DNA of 64,000 bases. Source: Heliopora coerulea (lineage: Eukaryota; Cnidaria; Anthozoa; Scleralcyonacea; Helioporidae). Of the stretch, positions 36,018 to 48,096 are shown piece after piece (within the stretch, counting starts at the first letter, position 1; each line of letters opens with the position of its first letter). Below the pieces are notes generated by a model. It saw nothing but the letters and a program-made list of their open reading frames with translations. It had not been told where the DNA came from and did no database searches. The stretch lies in assembly GCA_030142905.1 (NCBI GenBank), contig JASJOG010000002.1, positions 1,234,501 to 1,298,500 of the forward strand, written 5' to 3'. The position numbers and the translations under genes are program-made.

Positions 36018-38065
36018 CAACGAAAAATGTCCTTGATCAAAAGGAGTTTCAGGGTTCTCGAGAAAAGAGTTTCATCTTTGGACGAAATAGCTCTTGAACG
36101 TACCAACTTTCCTTCCCAAAGAAATAATCGTGTAGGCAAAATATTACTGAACATTGCTGATGTCGAAAAGTCTTTTTGACGATGTTATTGATGCAACTTA
36201 TCTTAAACCCAGTTTTGATACTAATTTAGGCTGTAGTAGTAGGCCATTTTAAGTCAGAAGTTTCAAAGCTTATTTTGACGCCACAAAATCAACCGAAAAT
36301 AGAATAACAAGTTTTTCATGGAGCAGTAAGTAGAATGATAAACTTTTTTATCATCCGTTCTACTTATCTTATGCAGCCATTTCTAGAGTTTGCGTTTAAT
36401 TTTGACTGACATCAGGCACCTTCCTACGACCCAATTGAAAATTATATTTAATGATCACAATTTACAAAATATACTTAAAAAATTTGGCATGGGGGTCTGG
36501 TTCACACAATTGACAAAATATACATAAAAATTCAGCATGGAGCAATAAAGTATTTTGTGACCTAAGAATTGGGAAATTAAGATGTCCAAATCGCAATAGT
36601 TAATTAACGAGCGCCAATAAAGTGAAAATTGAAGCCTTTTTTAACATTGGAAGAAAAGCTGTCATAAAACTTTTGAAAATGATAGAAAAATCGAAAGGTG
36701 TGTACTGGAAAGTAGTCGCTATAAGTTTATCAACCTTTCAAATTTTTGGTAAAATTTTAAACACTGCTACACAGTAGGGTAGGCGTCTTGACTCTTCTCT
36801 GGACGACTCAAATCCTTATATTTTACTCTGGCCCATGCCAGACAATTCTACTAGTCACCGGGAGACGCCTTCAAAGGAAATGGTAATATAAATGTTCAGA
36901 GCATCCTAGGGAACACGACACTGATCCTTTGGCCGATTTACTATTTTACATTGCATTTTATTGTTAGTAGAAGTTACTCATAAATCACAAAAAATGTCAA
37001 CGTCTGCATATTTTCTTGTCGGAAATTATCCGACATGTTGTTTACATGACAATCAAGATCACTATCATGTGTCGTAGTTTTAACACCTAGTGGGTTCAAA
37101 TCCTGGTAACGCAACTGCAAATGCTAAAACCAACCTGTCAAAAACTGTCGTCAATTCTTAGAGATAACATAACTGTCACACCATGCCATGGGAACGTTAG
37201 GGAAAACGCCGTGGGGACGAGGTTTTCTCCACTCTTCACTTTGAATTTTCTTTACGCTTTATGTGTGTTTCACAATCTACTCTGACTGAATCTAAAAGCC
37301 AAGTACCAGACCTTGGTGACTTACATTGTTTTTCCAAACATAACTATTTGTTTATAACAAGTTCCCCACACTAACATCATAAGCATCCCGCTCTGCGACA
37401 AATGATTTCACCAATTACTATTTCCTATGAACTTGTTAAACTTAATTTACCATGCATTTTACTCATTATAAATTTACTCGAAACTATTCTACCACAACAA
37501 CGCTTTTTTGCAAATATTTTCTTTTTACGCTGTGGTGAATCCTTTCACTGAAGTTTTTACGGACTCCCAATTGTGAAAATGCTTATTAAATTGTAATGAA
37601 AAACAAAATGTTTTAAATAATCACTTTTTAAATCAGTCTTCGTGGAATTTGTTTAGATAAACAATTACTGAAAAATTAAGACTTACAGCTCTAACAATCA
37701 GGAGAGTTCACTGTGGTACTGTGCCATGGGATATGGCCAGCCATATTGCTGTCGCAAGATGACACAATTGCTAGTCCGAACCTACGCTTGATAGCTTATG
37801 ACGCAAGTTAAGATATTTAAAGTGTATAAGACATAGATTTTCCTTGAACAATCGGATAAACTACTGTGCTTTGAATCCTTGGCACAGGTTTCTCTGTTCT
37901 TACAAAATTTTCTGGTTGCGAACGTTTCCGGAGAACATCACGAGACCTTTGATAAAGATAAATATCCGAAAAGGCAGAAGATTCCTTACTGGACCTTGCA
38001 CTGATTTGCCAGGGGCGCAGGTATCTTGGACAGGAGGGGCTGGAAAGAATGTCCTGTAGAGGTCT
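36018..38065. other. No supported gene
   Basis: AT-rich non-coding DNA containing one diverged TTAA-type MITE copy (listed separately). Confidence 0.45.
36818..36873 (+). repeat. TTAA-type MITE, copy C (core only)
   Basis: Core TTTTACTCTGGCCCATGCCAGA followed by a TTCTACTAGTCACCGGGAGACG-like block. This is a diverged form of the hairpin family; the termini are no longer clear. Confidence 0.55.
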
Positions 38066-38165
38066 TTTACTCTTTCCCGGCGGCATAAGGCCCCTATTAT
38101 TTTACTCTGGCTAACGCCAGATTATTTTACTCGTCAAAAGGAGAGCTTCTGCAGCGAATGAGTTC
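38066..38165 (+). repeat. TTAA-type MITE, copy D
   Basis: Core TTTTACTCTGGCTAACGCC then AGATTATTTTACTCGTCAA, the best preserved hairpin core in the window (stem TCTGGC/GCCAGA, loop TAAC). The ends are partly degraded (right end TTCA for TTAA). Confidence 0.65.
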
Positions 38166-38211
38166 AACAAATTACAGTTCTCTGAGAAAAGAGGAGTGCA
38201 GCCGTTTGCCG

Positions 38212-38229
38212 CCCCCCCCCCCCCCCCCC
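38212..38229 (+). repeat. Homopolymer C tract (18 bp)
   Basis: Eighteen consecutive C residues, unusual in this AT-rich DNA. Its length may be affected by sequencing error. Confidence 0.9.
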
Positions 38230-38943
38230 ACGAAATCTGCCATTGTTTGCGCTTCGGTTTCTGTGCTTGTAAATATTTCCAAAGTCTCATTACATAGATT
38301 AGTGGTAGGATTAGCTTTTAAATTATCATCATGTTTCAGTCAAAAATAGAATTTATTCATCAGTAGAGATTAATGGGAGTCATCCATTTTCTTCATTCTA
38401 GCCCTGCTGTAAATCTAAAAGGTCTTCAAATTCTTTGGCTGTTGGAAGGTTTTGTAGTTAGAATAAATTGACATTCTACCTCAGGATAGTTGCGTAAAGC
38501 CAGCAGCATTACTGCACTCTTGAAAGGGGTTAAGTGTTCTATAATAACAATGTTAGGCTGTAATGAAATAAAACTACTTTGTTGCTTGTCTTACCATGCC
38601 AGCCAGCCAACCCTTGGCAACCCTCGGCAACCCTTGACAACCCTGCGGTTCTTGACACCATAAGATAATTAGGTTTTCTAGAGAGTCTATTTTTCGTTCT
38701 TGTCAAATGTTAGTGCGGAATTCTGAAAAAAAGATTAACAATGCTCATTTGATTACTTTCATTATCAATTGGTTGAACTTTACAACTGCACCTCATGGAT
38801 TACGTCATTCATGAGGCAAAATCCAGGTGCTTACCTCACCCCGGGAGGGGCTGGTATCTGTCTCGTGACCGGTGAAGGTTGACATTGGCTCAGCATCCAC
38901 AACTCCGTTCTGGGACTGTATTTCTTATCTCTTAGTGGAAACA

Positions 38944-39004
38944 ATGATATGTTTATATGTTTATCCTTTCCTCATTCTTTTTTTCTTAACACAAACTTCA
39001 TCAG
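38944..39004 (+). CDS. Cystinosin exon 1 (signal peptide)
   Basis: Codes residues 1-20 and one base of 21: a Met followed by a hydrophobic run rich in Leu, Phe and Ile that ends TQTSS. Ends at a perfect CAG/GTAAGT donor, phase 1. The ATG context is AACAATG. Assignment rests on signal-peptide character and on phase match with exon 2. Confidence 0.75.
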
Positions 39005-39589
39005 GTAAGTCAGGTTTAAGTCATGTATGTTTGTCCGTAAATTTTTGAACCTTTGACGTTTGTAAAGGTGGATGGCGTTGATAAGGGACATCAGATAGGT
39101 ATCGACTTTGAAATGATACAGCAGACATGTTTCAATACGAAGCAGCCGACCATTCGTAAAACTGTGTTTTTGTGTTTGAATTAGGCAACGGTTAATGAGA
39201 AAGATACTGAGTCAAGAGGACTTTGACAGTCGCATACCATGCATGTGTTGCGACCGGATTTAAAGTAGTGGGCTTGAATACCCATACAGAGATTCTACTT
39301 TACGGTCATCACATCTTCGAGGCCATGTGATCAGAAATTTCACTTTGTGGTCATCATGTCGGGGTGAAATGTCGGTGAAAATTTTTGAGCTTGCCGTAGC
39401 AGCAGCATATGTTTCATTGTTTTGAAACTGGCATGTGCGACACGAGTGGCACAGGCATATAACAAGTTCAGCAACATTTGCAGTTTCTTTGGAGGGACCA
39501 AGAAGAGTTTTGAAAGCTTAGTAAAATTACTCAGCATAATTCGAATAATAAAGAATCTTCTTTTAAAACATTTAATGATAAAAGTTAGC

Positions 39590-40298
39590 GATATAAGATT
39601 TACTCGACGTTTCGATGTCATCTTGAGATCATTTTCAAGAGAGATTAAGATAATTTACAATACTTGAATTTAAATAGAATCCTGAAGAATATATTACAAT
39701 AAAATTATATACTAAGTAAAATAAATAACTAAAAAAGTTTTGACTTAATCGAGTCTGATTGTCCATTTAAACTTGATCTATATTGTTTTATTAGCAGCAT
39801 CTCATAAATTAAACAATCAAATTTACTCGCATTTGCGAAGAACAAAAAATTGTTCACTAAGATTATCCACGCTTTGTCCATTTATTTCCTTCACATGCTT
39901 CCTCACAGCAGTCGTTTTGTGCTCTTCGATGCGTTGATATAGGTGCCGACTGGTATACCCGACATAACTAGCATCACGCTGGTCACATTTGTATTGATAG
40001 ACAACACATTGTTGAGACAATAGGAGTGGTTTCAGCGCTCGTTAAATCCGTTATCAAAAAGTTTGTGAATGAGAAATCCCTAGATCATGTCCCCATCTCT
40101 GATTGTGTAAACAATACCTCTCGAACTAAGATCGATAATTGTGGTAACATTAACGTCTTTCTGCCGTTTAAAGATCAGAAGTCAGCGAGAATAGTGAGGA
40201 ATCAGCTGTTTGACCTATCCATAGAAGTGGGAAAGTTATTAAGACTCGTCTTTGTAAGCAAGAAAATCAAAACGGAATTGAGAATACGTGAAAAGTAA
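39590..40298. mobile_element. 5'-inverted Penelope-like element fragment in cystinosin intron 1
   Basis: The minus strand (39823-40020) encodes the start of the GIY-YIG region: SQQCVVYQYKCDQ, then YVGYTSRHLYQRIEEHK. The plus strand (40026-40298) encodes the segment that normally comes just before it: NINVFLPFKDQKSARIVRNQ to LRIREK. The two halves lie head to head, joined at about 40020-40026, and in an intact element they would be adjacent. Left of them the minus strand continues into a tail ending ATGACATCGAAACGTCGAG (about 39600-39645). This is the structure expected when target-primed reverse transcription inverts the 5' part. Confidence 0.78.
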
Positions 40299-40304
40299 CC
40301 ACTC

Positions 40305-40372
40305 AAATCCTGGCTTCAATTCTAATCCAAATCCTAACTTGAATCCTGACTCAAATCCTAACTTGAAACCTT
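40305..40372. repeat. Degenerate AATCCTAACTTG repeat
   Basis: Five to six diverged copies of a roughly 12-bp unit (AATCCTAACTTG, AATCCTGACTCA). Confidence 0.7.
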
Positions 40373-41461
40373 ACTCTGGTGACCAGCTAGGTCTACTTCA
40401 TGCTTATTTCTTATCTTTCTCTGCTAGCAGGTCCATTCCTGTTATTTCTTAAAATTTTATCGGTTGATCTAATATTCACAGGTTGGCTGTATAAAATTAT
40501 AATCTGGAACTGGACTTTAGAATATGCTTTATAAAACAATCAGGATTTAATGCACAGTCAGATTGCACAAGCCTTGTTTTGTCCCAGTGATATGTCTCCT
40601 TTTCATTTTGTACTTCAGCACAGTACAAGCAGTAAGGATAGCATGAGCTAGAAAAATATTTAATCATCATATGAAACAGTTACAGATAGCTTTTATTTCT
40701 CTGTGATGTTACAATTAGGCAATGCTGCCATTACCACCATTTCAATTATCAAAATGCTGCTATATGCTTGATTTTGTGTTGTATGTAGTATTAGTTAGGC
40801 CAAACTGTACTGCCTCAAATGTTGGCATACAATTCTTGGTAGAGATTTTGGTATACAGTATTGGCACACAATTGGCAATTCTTGTACTTTTCTAGTACAG
40901 TATAGAGATTTTTGCTAATTCTTCCTTTGAGCAAGTCAGTATACCTCCAAGTAATATTGCAAATAAACCTGAAAATGTTTTTGATTTTATAATTTTTATT
41001 CAAAGACAATTTCAGATTTATTTGTATAGTTTCCTTTCATAGTTGTTGTTGTACCATCTACTTGAATTTTTAGCATTCATTAAATTTCTTAAGTCACAAA
41101 ACCATCATTAGAGAAGACTACAACAGTTTCAGTTTGCTCCTTTGCTTGATAGTGATGACAGGATGACATTAAAACATCTGTTTTTGTTGGTGAGTTACCT
41201 CATTAAAAGTTTTAAATGAAGATTGTTTATCAAGCAAGTAAGCAGATGAATTTAACTCTAAGCACTTTCTTGTTGTAAATGCAGTTTGTAATGATTGATA
41301 TTGAGACTGTCAAATCTCTAAAAATTACAAATACAGTGTATTTATGATCCTTAATTCCAGGTTTAGATACAGTTTTGTGTGAATGCAGTATTAAAAGCAT
41401 TTACTACAATGTTAGTGTGTACGTAAATCTTATAACTGATCTTGCTTGTTTTATAAACCAG

Positions 41462-41543
41462 GAATTGAATTACAAGCCAATCAACCAGACAAAATTCAAA
41501 TTGGATGTAAATCATCTTTTTTGCTCTCTCTAGATGGCATGAG
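41462..41543 (+). CDS. Cystinosin exon 2 (luminal domain)
   Basis: Starts after TTTATAAACCAG, ends at ATGAG/GTAAGA, phase 1 to phase 2. Codes IELQANQPDKIQIGCK and the following luminal residues; weakly conserved, supported by an open frame and matching phases. A hAT element begins 95 bp after its donor. Confidence 0.72.
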
Positions 41544-41871
41544 GTAAGATTGCATGCCTTAAAACTCAGTGAGTAAAAACCTTTTCCTTGGTGTGTGATA
41601 TTTTCAATAAAGATTTACATCTGGGGAGTCTTACATGCAAGCCTGGATATATTTTTTTTTGCTCTGGCTGTCAAAATGACCACCATCAATCAGATTGTGC
41701 CTGTCACAAAACAAAATGTACCTGTCACTTAACAAGACTATAATTTAATTGATATTTGTACAGTCACTGTATAACAATAATTGTTACTGTATATAAGCAT
41801 TGGTATGAGATATTAAAACTTAAAAGTATGAATGATACATGCACTGCACACAATTTTATTTAAAAGTATTA

Positions 41872-41936
41872 TACATGTAGATTTATACATGTAGATTTAT
41901 ACATGTAGATTTATACATGTAGATTTATACATGTAG
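41872..41936. repeat. 14-bp tandem repeat inside the hAT element
   Basis: TACATGTAGATTTA repeated 4.6 times without mismatch. Each unit carries the palindrome TACATGTA. Confidence 0.95.
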
Positions 41937-42024
41937 TTTACAACTACAAAAAGATCATAATCAGCAACAATTAATTTATTCTTGAACCATCACATGTCTC
42001 TTTGATCAATTTAAATCCTCAAAG

Positions 42025-44530
42025 TCACAGTAAATCCCCAGGTAGGAAACCTGCAAAACTAGCATCACTATCATCTGAATCAGACAAATGTTTCTCATGT
42101 AAGTCATTGTCAGTAGTCATGTCCTGATCAATATGGCTATTGCTATCTGCAGACTCCATATCTGATTCAGAGTCTGATACAGCTTCAAGCTCATTACTAG
42201 GGTCAGCTTCATCTTCTGGCAAAGGATTTTGGTAATATTTAACTTTCTTTTTCCTTGCTTTGTACTTCTTCTTTTTTGGTTTGGCCATCTTGCTTTCTGG
42301 CTTTATCACATGTTAACAACAGGTCTGACATTGAATGAACCCAGCAGAGGACCTTCTTCAACAATTCTAAGAATGTTTGTCAAAGGTCCTCACCCAAAAA
42401 ACATCTGCTATCATTCTTTGTTCTTTTGAGTTGAGAAAACATGTGTTCCAGTTTTGCATTGGAAACTGGAACTGAAAACAGGAGTTCAATCAGAATTAAA
42501 ATGTTCTTCCAATTTGATGAGTACGAGCAGTTGAATAGAAGTTTCCATGTCTTCTTGTAGTTAGTTTTACCTGACTGAAGAAAGTTCATTGCATAACTAA
42601 GTAAATCATGCTATTCTTCAAGAATTTCATGAGAAGTAGCACTGGAAGAAAACCCTTGTTTTAAAATTACAGGCTGGAATTTTCATACAAGTTCAGTAAC
42701 CTTATCATCTGCAAATTCAATGCCTTCAGCTTCTGAAATCGACTTCCAGTGTTCAGTGTTTAAGATGCTTGCCACAGCATCTAACTGAATGCTTCTTGCT
42801 CCCTCTAATCTGGCACTGATTGTGGAGTGCACAGATTTGATTAAGGAGTTCTTATCAGTTTTTATATCATCAATGGCTTTCTGAAAATTCCTGGTTGTAA
42901 ACTCAATTCCTTGATAAATGTACAATGAAGGTGTCTTTTTCATATTTCTCAGTAAGTGTTTAACTGATGGAAGATCTTCTAAAGATCTGGACATCACCTT
43001 ATCATGTGACTGCTCAGATTGCTTGAGATTGTGAACTGCTCCAACACAATCAATACCATCCTCTTGAAATGCTTTGGAAGATATTGCAGCTGGATTCAGA
43101 ACATCAATGAACAAGGCAACACACAGTAGCATGTGGCTTGATTTCCACTGGTGCAAGTAACCTTTGATGTTTTCACGACCTTTGAAATTCGTATCATTGG
43201 CCAAACGTTCCAAATGTTGAATGTAAATACCATATTTGTCAAGGACAATTCACAGTGCTGACAACTTGAATGCAATCCATCTTGTACCACCAGCTTGCTT
43301 TGGTTTTAGAGATCCCTCTTCAAATTCAAAAGTATCCTTGAGTAAATCATGCAACAGTTTAAGTTCATGTAGTTTTTTTTGAGATTTGTGGTAGAGTGCA
43401 TATATTTTGATTAGCATGTTGTCAACTTTCTGGAATATGGTGTCATTCAATGCATTTTTGAGGGCTAGTTCTAACTTATGAGCAACACACCATGTATAAA
43501 TTAGCCACGGTGCTTTTTCTTCTAAAAGTACTTTAACTCCATTCTTATTACTACTATTGACCGATGCACCATCAGCTCCAAAGCCTACAAGCTTTGAATA
43601 AAGTTCACTTGGCAAAATACCCAGCGAATGAAAACTTTCTTTGATTGCAGCCTTTATTCCTGGTGCATCTGCTTTTTTGACATCTTTCAAGTAAATAAAG
43701 GATAATTTCACTTCAACTTCTTCACTCTCGGAATGAGGATCAAAATATAGTACGTAGACAACTTCTTTCTCAGTGGTGGAACTGTCTGTACTCCCATCTG
43801 TTAATACGCTATAGAATTTTGCTTTCGTAAGATCTTCTTTTAGCTGTGAAGCTATATATTCTCCATGATCATCAATGAACTCTCCACACTGTTTTCGAGT
43901 AGTATACGCATCCTACATCCACGCTATGGTGTTTCTCCAATTCAACTAAATCTTCATAAATAGTAAAAGGAAGTTCCTTTTTGGCAACAAAGTATGCAAT
44001 TTCGAACTTTTTAATTGCCTGTTCCTGTCGAACTTCACTCAATTTAGCAACATTATCTCTCAGAGTTGTTGACCTGCGTCTGGTTGAAATTACTCAATCA
44101 CATGTAGATGATTAACACACTCACCCTTGGGTTTCAAGTCATTGATGTACAATCTGTACGCGTGTTGGTGGCATTTCGTTACAGAATGGTCTGTCGCGTT
44201 TGACAAGCGAAGGTTGCGACTTTCTTTTATCCACGCGTCAGAGAAATCCCGATTGTGTTGTATTTGCTTTTGAAATTTGGTGCAGATCAAGCACTTCATT
44301 TGAATAACTTGTCCTTTTTTGTTGTCTTCGTGCTTTAACCATACGATTGCATTGGTTTTTGCCAGATCTTCGTTAATCCATTTCGTAACAGTGCTCGATT
44401 TTAACATTCGGCTTGACTTCCTTGGCTCTTGTTGTTGTAGTAAAGCTGATTCATCAAAAGTGATCGAGTCTTTGTTGCTAACACTATTTGTGTCAGCAGA
44501 CATAAAAAATGAAGTTATTTTCTTCGACAT
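42025..44530 (-). pseudogene. Disrupted hAT transposase (zinc-finger plus DDE plus hATC)
   Basis: Recognisable parts in order on the minus strand: an N-terminal zinc-finger region (44530-44090, KCLICTKF with downstream His residues); the catalytic start LTDGSTDSS (about 43790); LVGFGADGASVNS and WCVAHKLELALK (43250-43711); TRWIA; a helical insertion (42683-43213); the hATC dimerisation motif LLFSVPVSNAKLEHMFSQLK (about 42480); and a Lys-rich then acidic C-terminal tail (42025-42309). I can locate a frameshift near 44090, one near 43920, in-frame stops near 43250 and 42683, and a frame change after 42380. It resembles the ZNF862-like group of hAT proteins. It cannot produce an active enzyme. 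Confidence 0.88.
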
Positions 44531-45444
44531 GTTGTATATAATTTAACGCTAGAGTGATTACAAACAATCGATATTCAAGACAGTCGCACTTCGCCATTTT
44601 TCGCAAAACCACTCATGGCAACTCGCGCGCATTCACTAATTTAATATACAAATGAAGAGCGATTGATTCAAGACAAATATTAATAGTTGGTTTTGTAGTG
44701 AAACTAGAAGTCAATGTCACCAAAAACTGTTCCGGACAAAGTGACAGACATCGTCAAATTTGTGACTGTCAAAACTCTATAAATGACAAATTTGTACCGG
44801 ACAATATCCGTGACCGGACGCTAATATCCAGGCATGCTTACATGTATTACATCATTAGTGAGAGTTTTGCATTTCAACATTAAGATGACCCAGTTTTGCA
44901 AGCTATGTTTTGCTGTTACGAGACACTGTAAAAGTTGTATTTGGTATTTTGATGCCAAACACAGATGTGAACCCATGGCTAAACATTTAGTGTGGTTTTT
45001 ATTGGGTGAGAAGGAACTTACTTATGGAAACTTCTGGACTTTTCTAGTTAGATTAGTTTTTCCTCTCAAAGGTTAACCTGTTAATGCCCAGTGTCCCACA
45101 TATACAGTAGGAAACCTGTAGAACAAAAGGACAAAAAAAATAGGCAAAGGGAAAAACAAACAGAGAACAATAAATAATATATAAAAGTTGGACTTTAAAG
45201 GGTTAAGTAACTGTGTTTTTGGCTTGCAAAGTTAAACTTCATGATGAATGCACTGAAACTGCATTCAATTCGTGTTGATTGCATGAAAACTAAAGATGGG
45301 TTTAAGTTACGTTTTTGATTCAAAGAGACCAAGTGACATAAAAATGATACAGTCTGCCAGGAAAAAAAAAAGACTAAAACCTCATCCTTTCATTTTGACA
45401 ACAAATTTTGGAAACTTATTTTACCTTATAAGAGCCATAGGCAC

Positions 45445-45521
45445 ACTTTAACAGTTTACTCTGGCTAACACCAGATGATTTTACTTGTTGGAGGGATGAG
45501 CCATGGCCCTTAATGAGTTAA
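45445..45521 (+). repeat. TTAA-type MITE, copy E
   Basis: Core TTTACTCTGGCTAACACCAG then ATGATTTTACTTGTTGGAGG, ending at GAGTTAA. A diverged member of the family, in cystinosin intron 2. Confidence 0.6.
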
Positions 45522-46488
45522 TCACTCTTTTATTGTTGCAATGATTTTCTGAGTTATTTTCTGTAAACAGTCATCCTGAATCTGCCATTATGGATTTGTA
45601 ACAGCTACGTATCATGTCCAGATCATGGATGAAAGTTTGACCAGCAGGTGTCCTTCTTGGCATTTTGAAGCTCGGAATTTGTGTGTAGCAACAGGTCTAA
45701 CTTAACATGTCATAGTCAGAGCAGGTGTAGCATAAACATAAATTTTCTCTCCATATTCAAGAAGATAATGGATTTGGTGCATTTATAAGTAATAGATCAA
45801 GGGCGCAACAAAGAATTTTGAAGGGCAGGGGTCGGATGGTAGTCTCTAGGTATCGTTGGGGTGATTTTGATTCTTTTGAGTGAAGTAGACCTATGTGGCT
45901 TGGGGGAATGAAGGGGAAAAGCTGTCAATTACAGGGCACGCATACTGTAATACCTCCCACAAATGGAGCAGGTGTCAAGACCCCCTAACCTCCCCTCCTC
46001 TATTTGCACACCCTGTAGATACAAATGAACGATCGAACTGTATGATAAACGATATTTACCGGAGTCCTTAAGGATAAAAGCCATTTTGGGCTGCTTACGG
46101 TAGTCGGAGGAAAAGTACTTAGTAAATCAGGATGACTCTGTATCCAATGCATTTATAACTACCAAATGGACAGCAATTTCTTTGGATTTTTCTTCATTTA
46201 TTATCAATTAGTGTTATAGTTTGACATTTATATGTAACATGTCGTTCACTAACACGTAATACAGTAGTGTCACGACTTAAGACAACATTTTTGGATGCAA
46301 AACGATCATCAACCGGCACTACGCTTAGTACGTCACTGGATCAAAAACGCTGAACCATCATGTTATACGTTGTACTATGAAACATAAAATTACTACACGA
46401 AGTAATGACATCGTATTGTGTGGTTGGAAAGCTGCTAAATCATCAAATTCTAGCTGTCTTAGGTTTTTTCAACATTTCGATTTTTCAG

Positions 46489-46558
46489 CAAAAAGGACGA
46501 AAACGTTACCATAAACGTAAACACTGAAGAACCCAGCATTGCAAGTGTGCAACCTAAT
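46489..46558 (+). CDS. Cystinosin exon 3 (luminal domain)
   Basis: Flanked by GATTTTTCAG and AAT/GTAAGT, phase 2 to phase 0. Codes KKDENVTINVNTEEPS and following, with one NVT sequon. The pattern matches the beta-rich luminal region of cystinosins. Confidence 0.78.
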
Positions 46559-46863
46559 GTAAGTACATCTACAAATCTGGGCTATCGACCAAATTTCGAA
46601 TGTTCGGTGTTCGGTTTCATGTCTCGGTTTTCGATTTGCGGTTGCGCAAACCGAATATTCACTTCCACCGGTATAGTGCGCGAGTAAAGTGCATATTCCA
46701 AATTAGAATGTTGACCAAAATATGAGATTATTCGAAATTTGAACTTCATAGCTACTAGAATGTCCAGGCATGTCTTTGTAAATACCCAAAGTAGATGGTA
46801 CGCAGATAAGAGCAAAAACGCTGATTGGTAGTTGGTATTAATGAACGTTTATGCTACCATATA

Positions 46864-48096
46864 CAGTCAACTCTCGCCTTGCGGACACCCCGCTATTACG
46901 GACACCCCGTTATTACGGACAGACAGTAAATCCCCGGCCGAAACTACTATGAAATATATTGAAATAACTCTCGCTATTACGGACTCTTGCTATTACGGAA
47001 TTGCGAACACTTCGTGCGGTCCCAAACTAACATTTGTATTGTTTTACTCTCGTTACAACGGACACCTGCTGTTTGTCAGCGGAAGTACTTTGAATATTCT
47101 GTTCGTCATTACTTCCGTCGACAAAAATGACAGACAAAATATAAACATGTCTTTCAATACTACCAAGGTGTATGTTCCGATCTTCAAAGTTCTTCTGCTA
47201 TGTTTACATTACTTTCGAGGCTTTTTAGTTTCTTTTGCCATTTCAATGCTCTTGACAGACTTGCGCTTTTGTGTGCAGTGGCCATTCCTTCGTGTGTGTC
47301 TCGCAAGGACTGCCTGGCTATATCACTGCCAATAATGAGTTAGTCAAGTCTTGTCAAATATCTATGTTCACCATAAAACTTGTAAAGAGCAGGAATCTCT
47401 AAACCCAGGCCAGCTCATCTGTTTACCCTCTTTCCACAAATGACAGCTTCTCCTCTGTGATTTACTCTTTTCAAAAGTGAAGAAACAATTTTGAAGAGCT
47501 CTAAAGGGATATGCCCCACAATTCGTCCGTTATTTTCTGTTATGGCCACAGCATGTGGATCTTTGGCATTTTCCGGTTCACGTTGAAGCACGAGAGTCAT
47601 GTCAATTTCAGGCTGAAATTCGTCTTTGTAAGCATGGTGGCCTCTCAACCAAGAATAAGACTTTTATTCTTCACACTTTTCTTGACTTGCCATGAATTTG
47701 TTAGTATTTGTCAGTATTTGTCTAAAACAGGATTACTAACTTCGCATAAGTCGACTGAGTTTTGTTACGTTATTGTAGCTTTACAGTGAAGGAAAAGGCA
47801 ATTGACACTGATTCATGTTACAGTTTGATTTTTGGTTTGGGTATATAATATTTTTTTCTCAATATAAATTTTTGATTTGTATTTTAATTTGTGTTGTGTA
47901 TTTATATATCACCGTAAATGTTAACTAGAAATTGAAAGAAACTGGACATTTCAAAATAAAAAAGCAGTAATACATAGTAAAGACATTTTACAACCTGACT
48001 TTGGGTCATTTTTCTCGCACTCGCTATTGCGGACTCTCGCTATTACGGCCACCAAATGACAGTCCCCTGGGTGTCCGCAATAACGAGAGTTGACTG
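46864..48096. mobile_element. Tc1/mariner-pogo-like element (1233 bp) with TA target sites
   Basis: Both ends read inward start CAGTCAACTCTCG and run into GCGGACACCC-type sequence. Each end is flanked by TA (46862-46863, 48097-48098). Subterminal blocks of CTCGCTATTACGGACTC repeat near both ends. No transposase is visible; the interior carries a HIRAN-domain fragment. In cystinosin intron 3. Confidence 0.85.
47415..47648 (-). pseudogene. HIRAN-domain fragment inside the pogo-like element
   Basis: A 77-codon minus-strand frame reads RGHHAYKDEFQP, then LQREPENAKDPHAVAITE and NGRIVGHIPLEL. This matches the HIRAN signature (REPxNxxDPxAVxV...GxxVGHIP). HIRAN is a DNA-binding module found in SNF2/HLTF proteins and also in stand-alone cnidarian proteins. 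Open codons continue slightly upstream (SYSW), but there is no start Met and the end is ragged, so it is probably a captured gene piece. Confidence 0.72.

Larger units (their letters stand above)
41638..44836 (-). mobile_element. hAT DNA transposon, 3199 bp, with perfect 8-bp target duplication
   Basis: Ends read inward are CAAGCCTGGATAT and CATGCCTGGATAT (12 of 13 match). They are flanked by an exact octamer CTTACATG at 41630-41637 and 44837-44844. Between them on the minus strand is a broken hAT transposase. It lies in cystinosin intron 2, opposite to the host gene. Confidence 0.93.

Noticed and set aside
38158..38349. Proline-run frame
   Set aside because: Caused by the homopolymer C tract; no other protein-like signal.
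45788..46015. Possible further hAT MITE (CAAGGGCGCAACAAAG / CAGGGTGTGCAAATAG ends)
   Set aside because: The ends are partly similar, but the flanking octamers do not match, so the boundaries cannot be supported.
46832..47335. 167-codon plus-strand frame at the left end of the pogo-like element
   Set aside because: It runs across the terminal inverted repeat from host DNA into the element and has no family resemblance.
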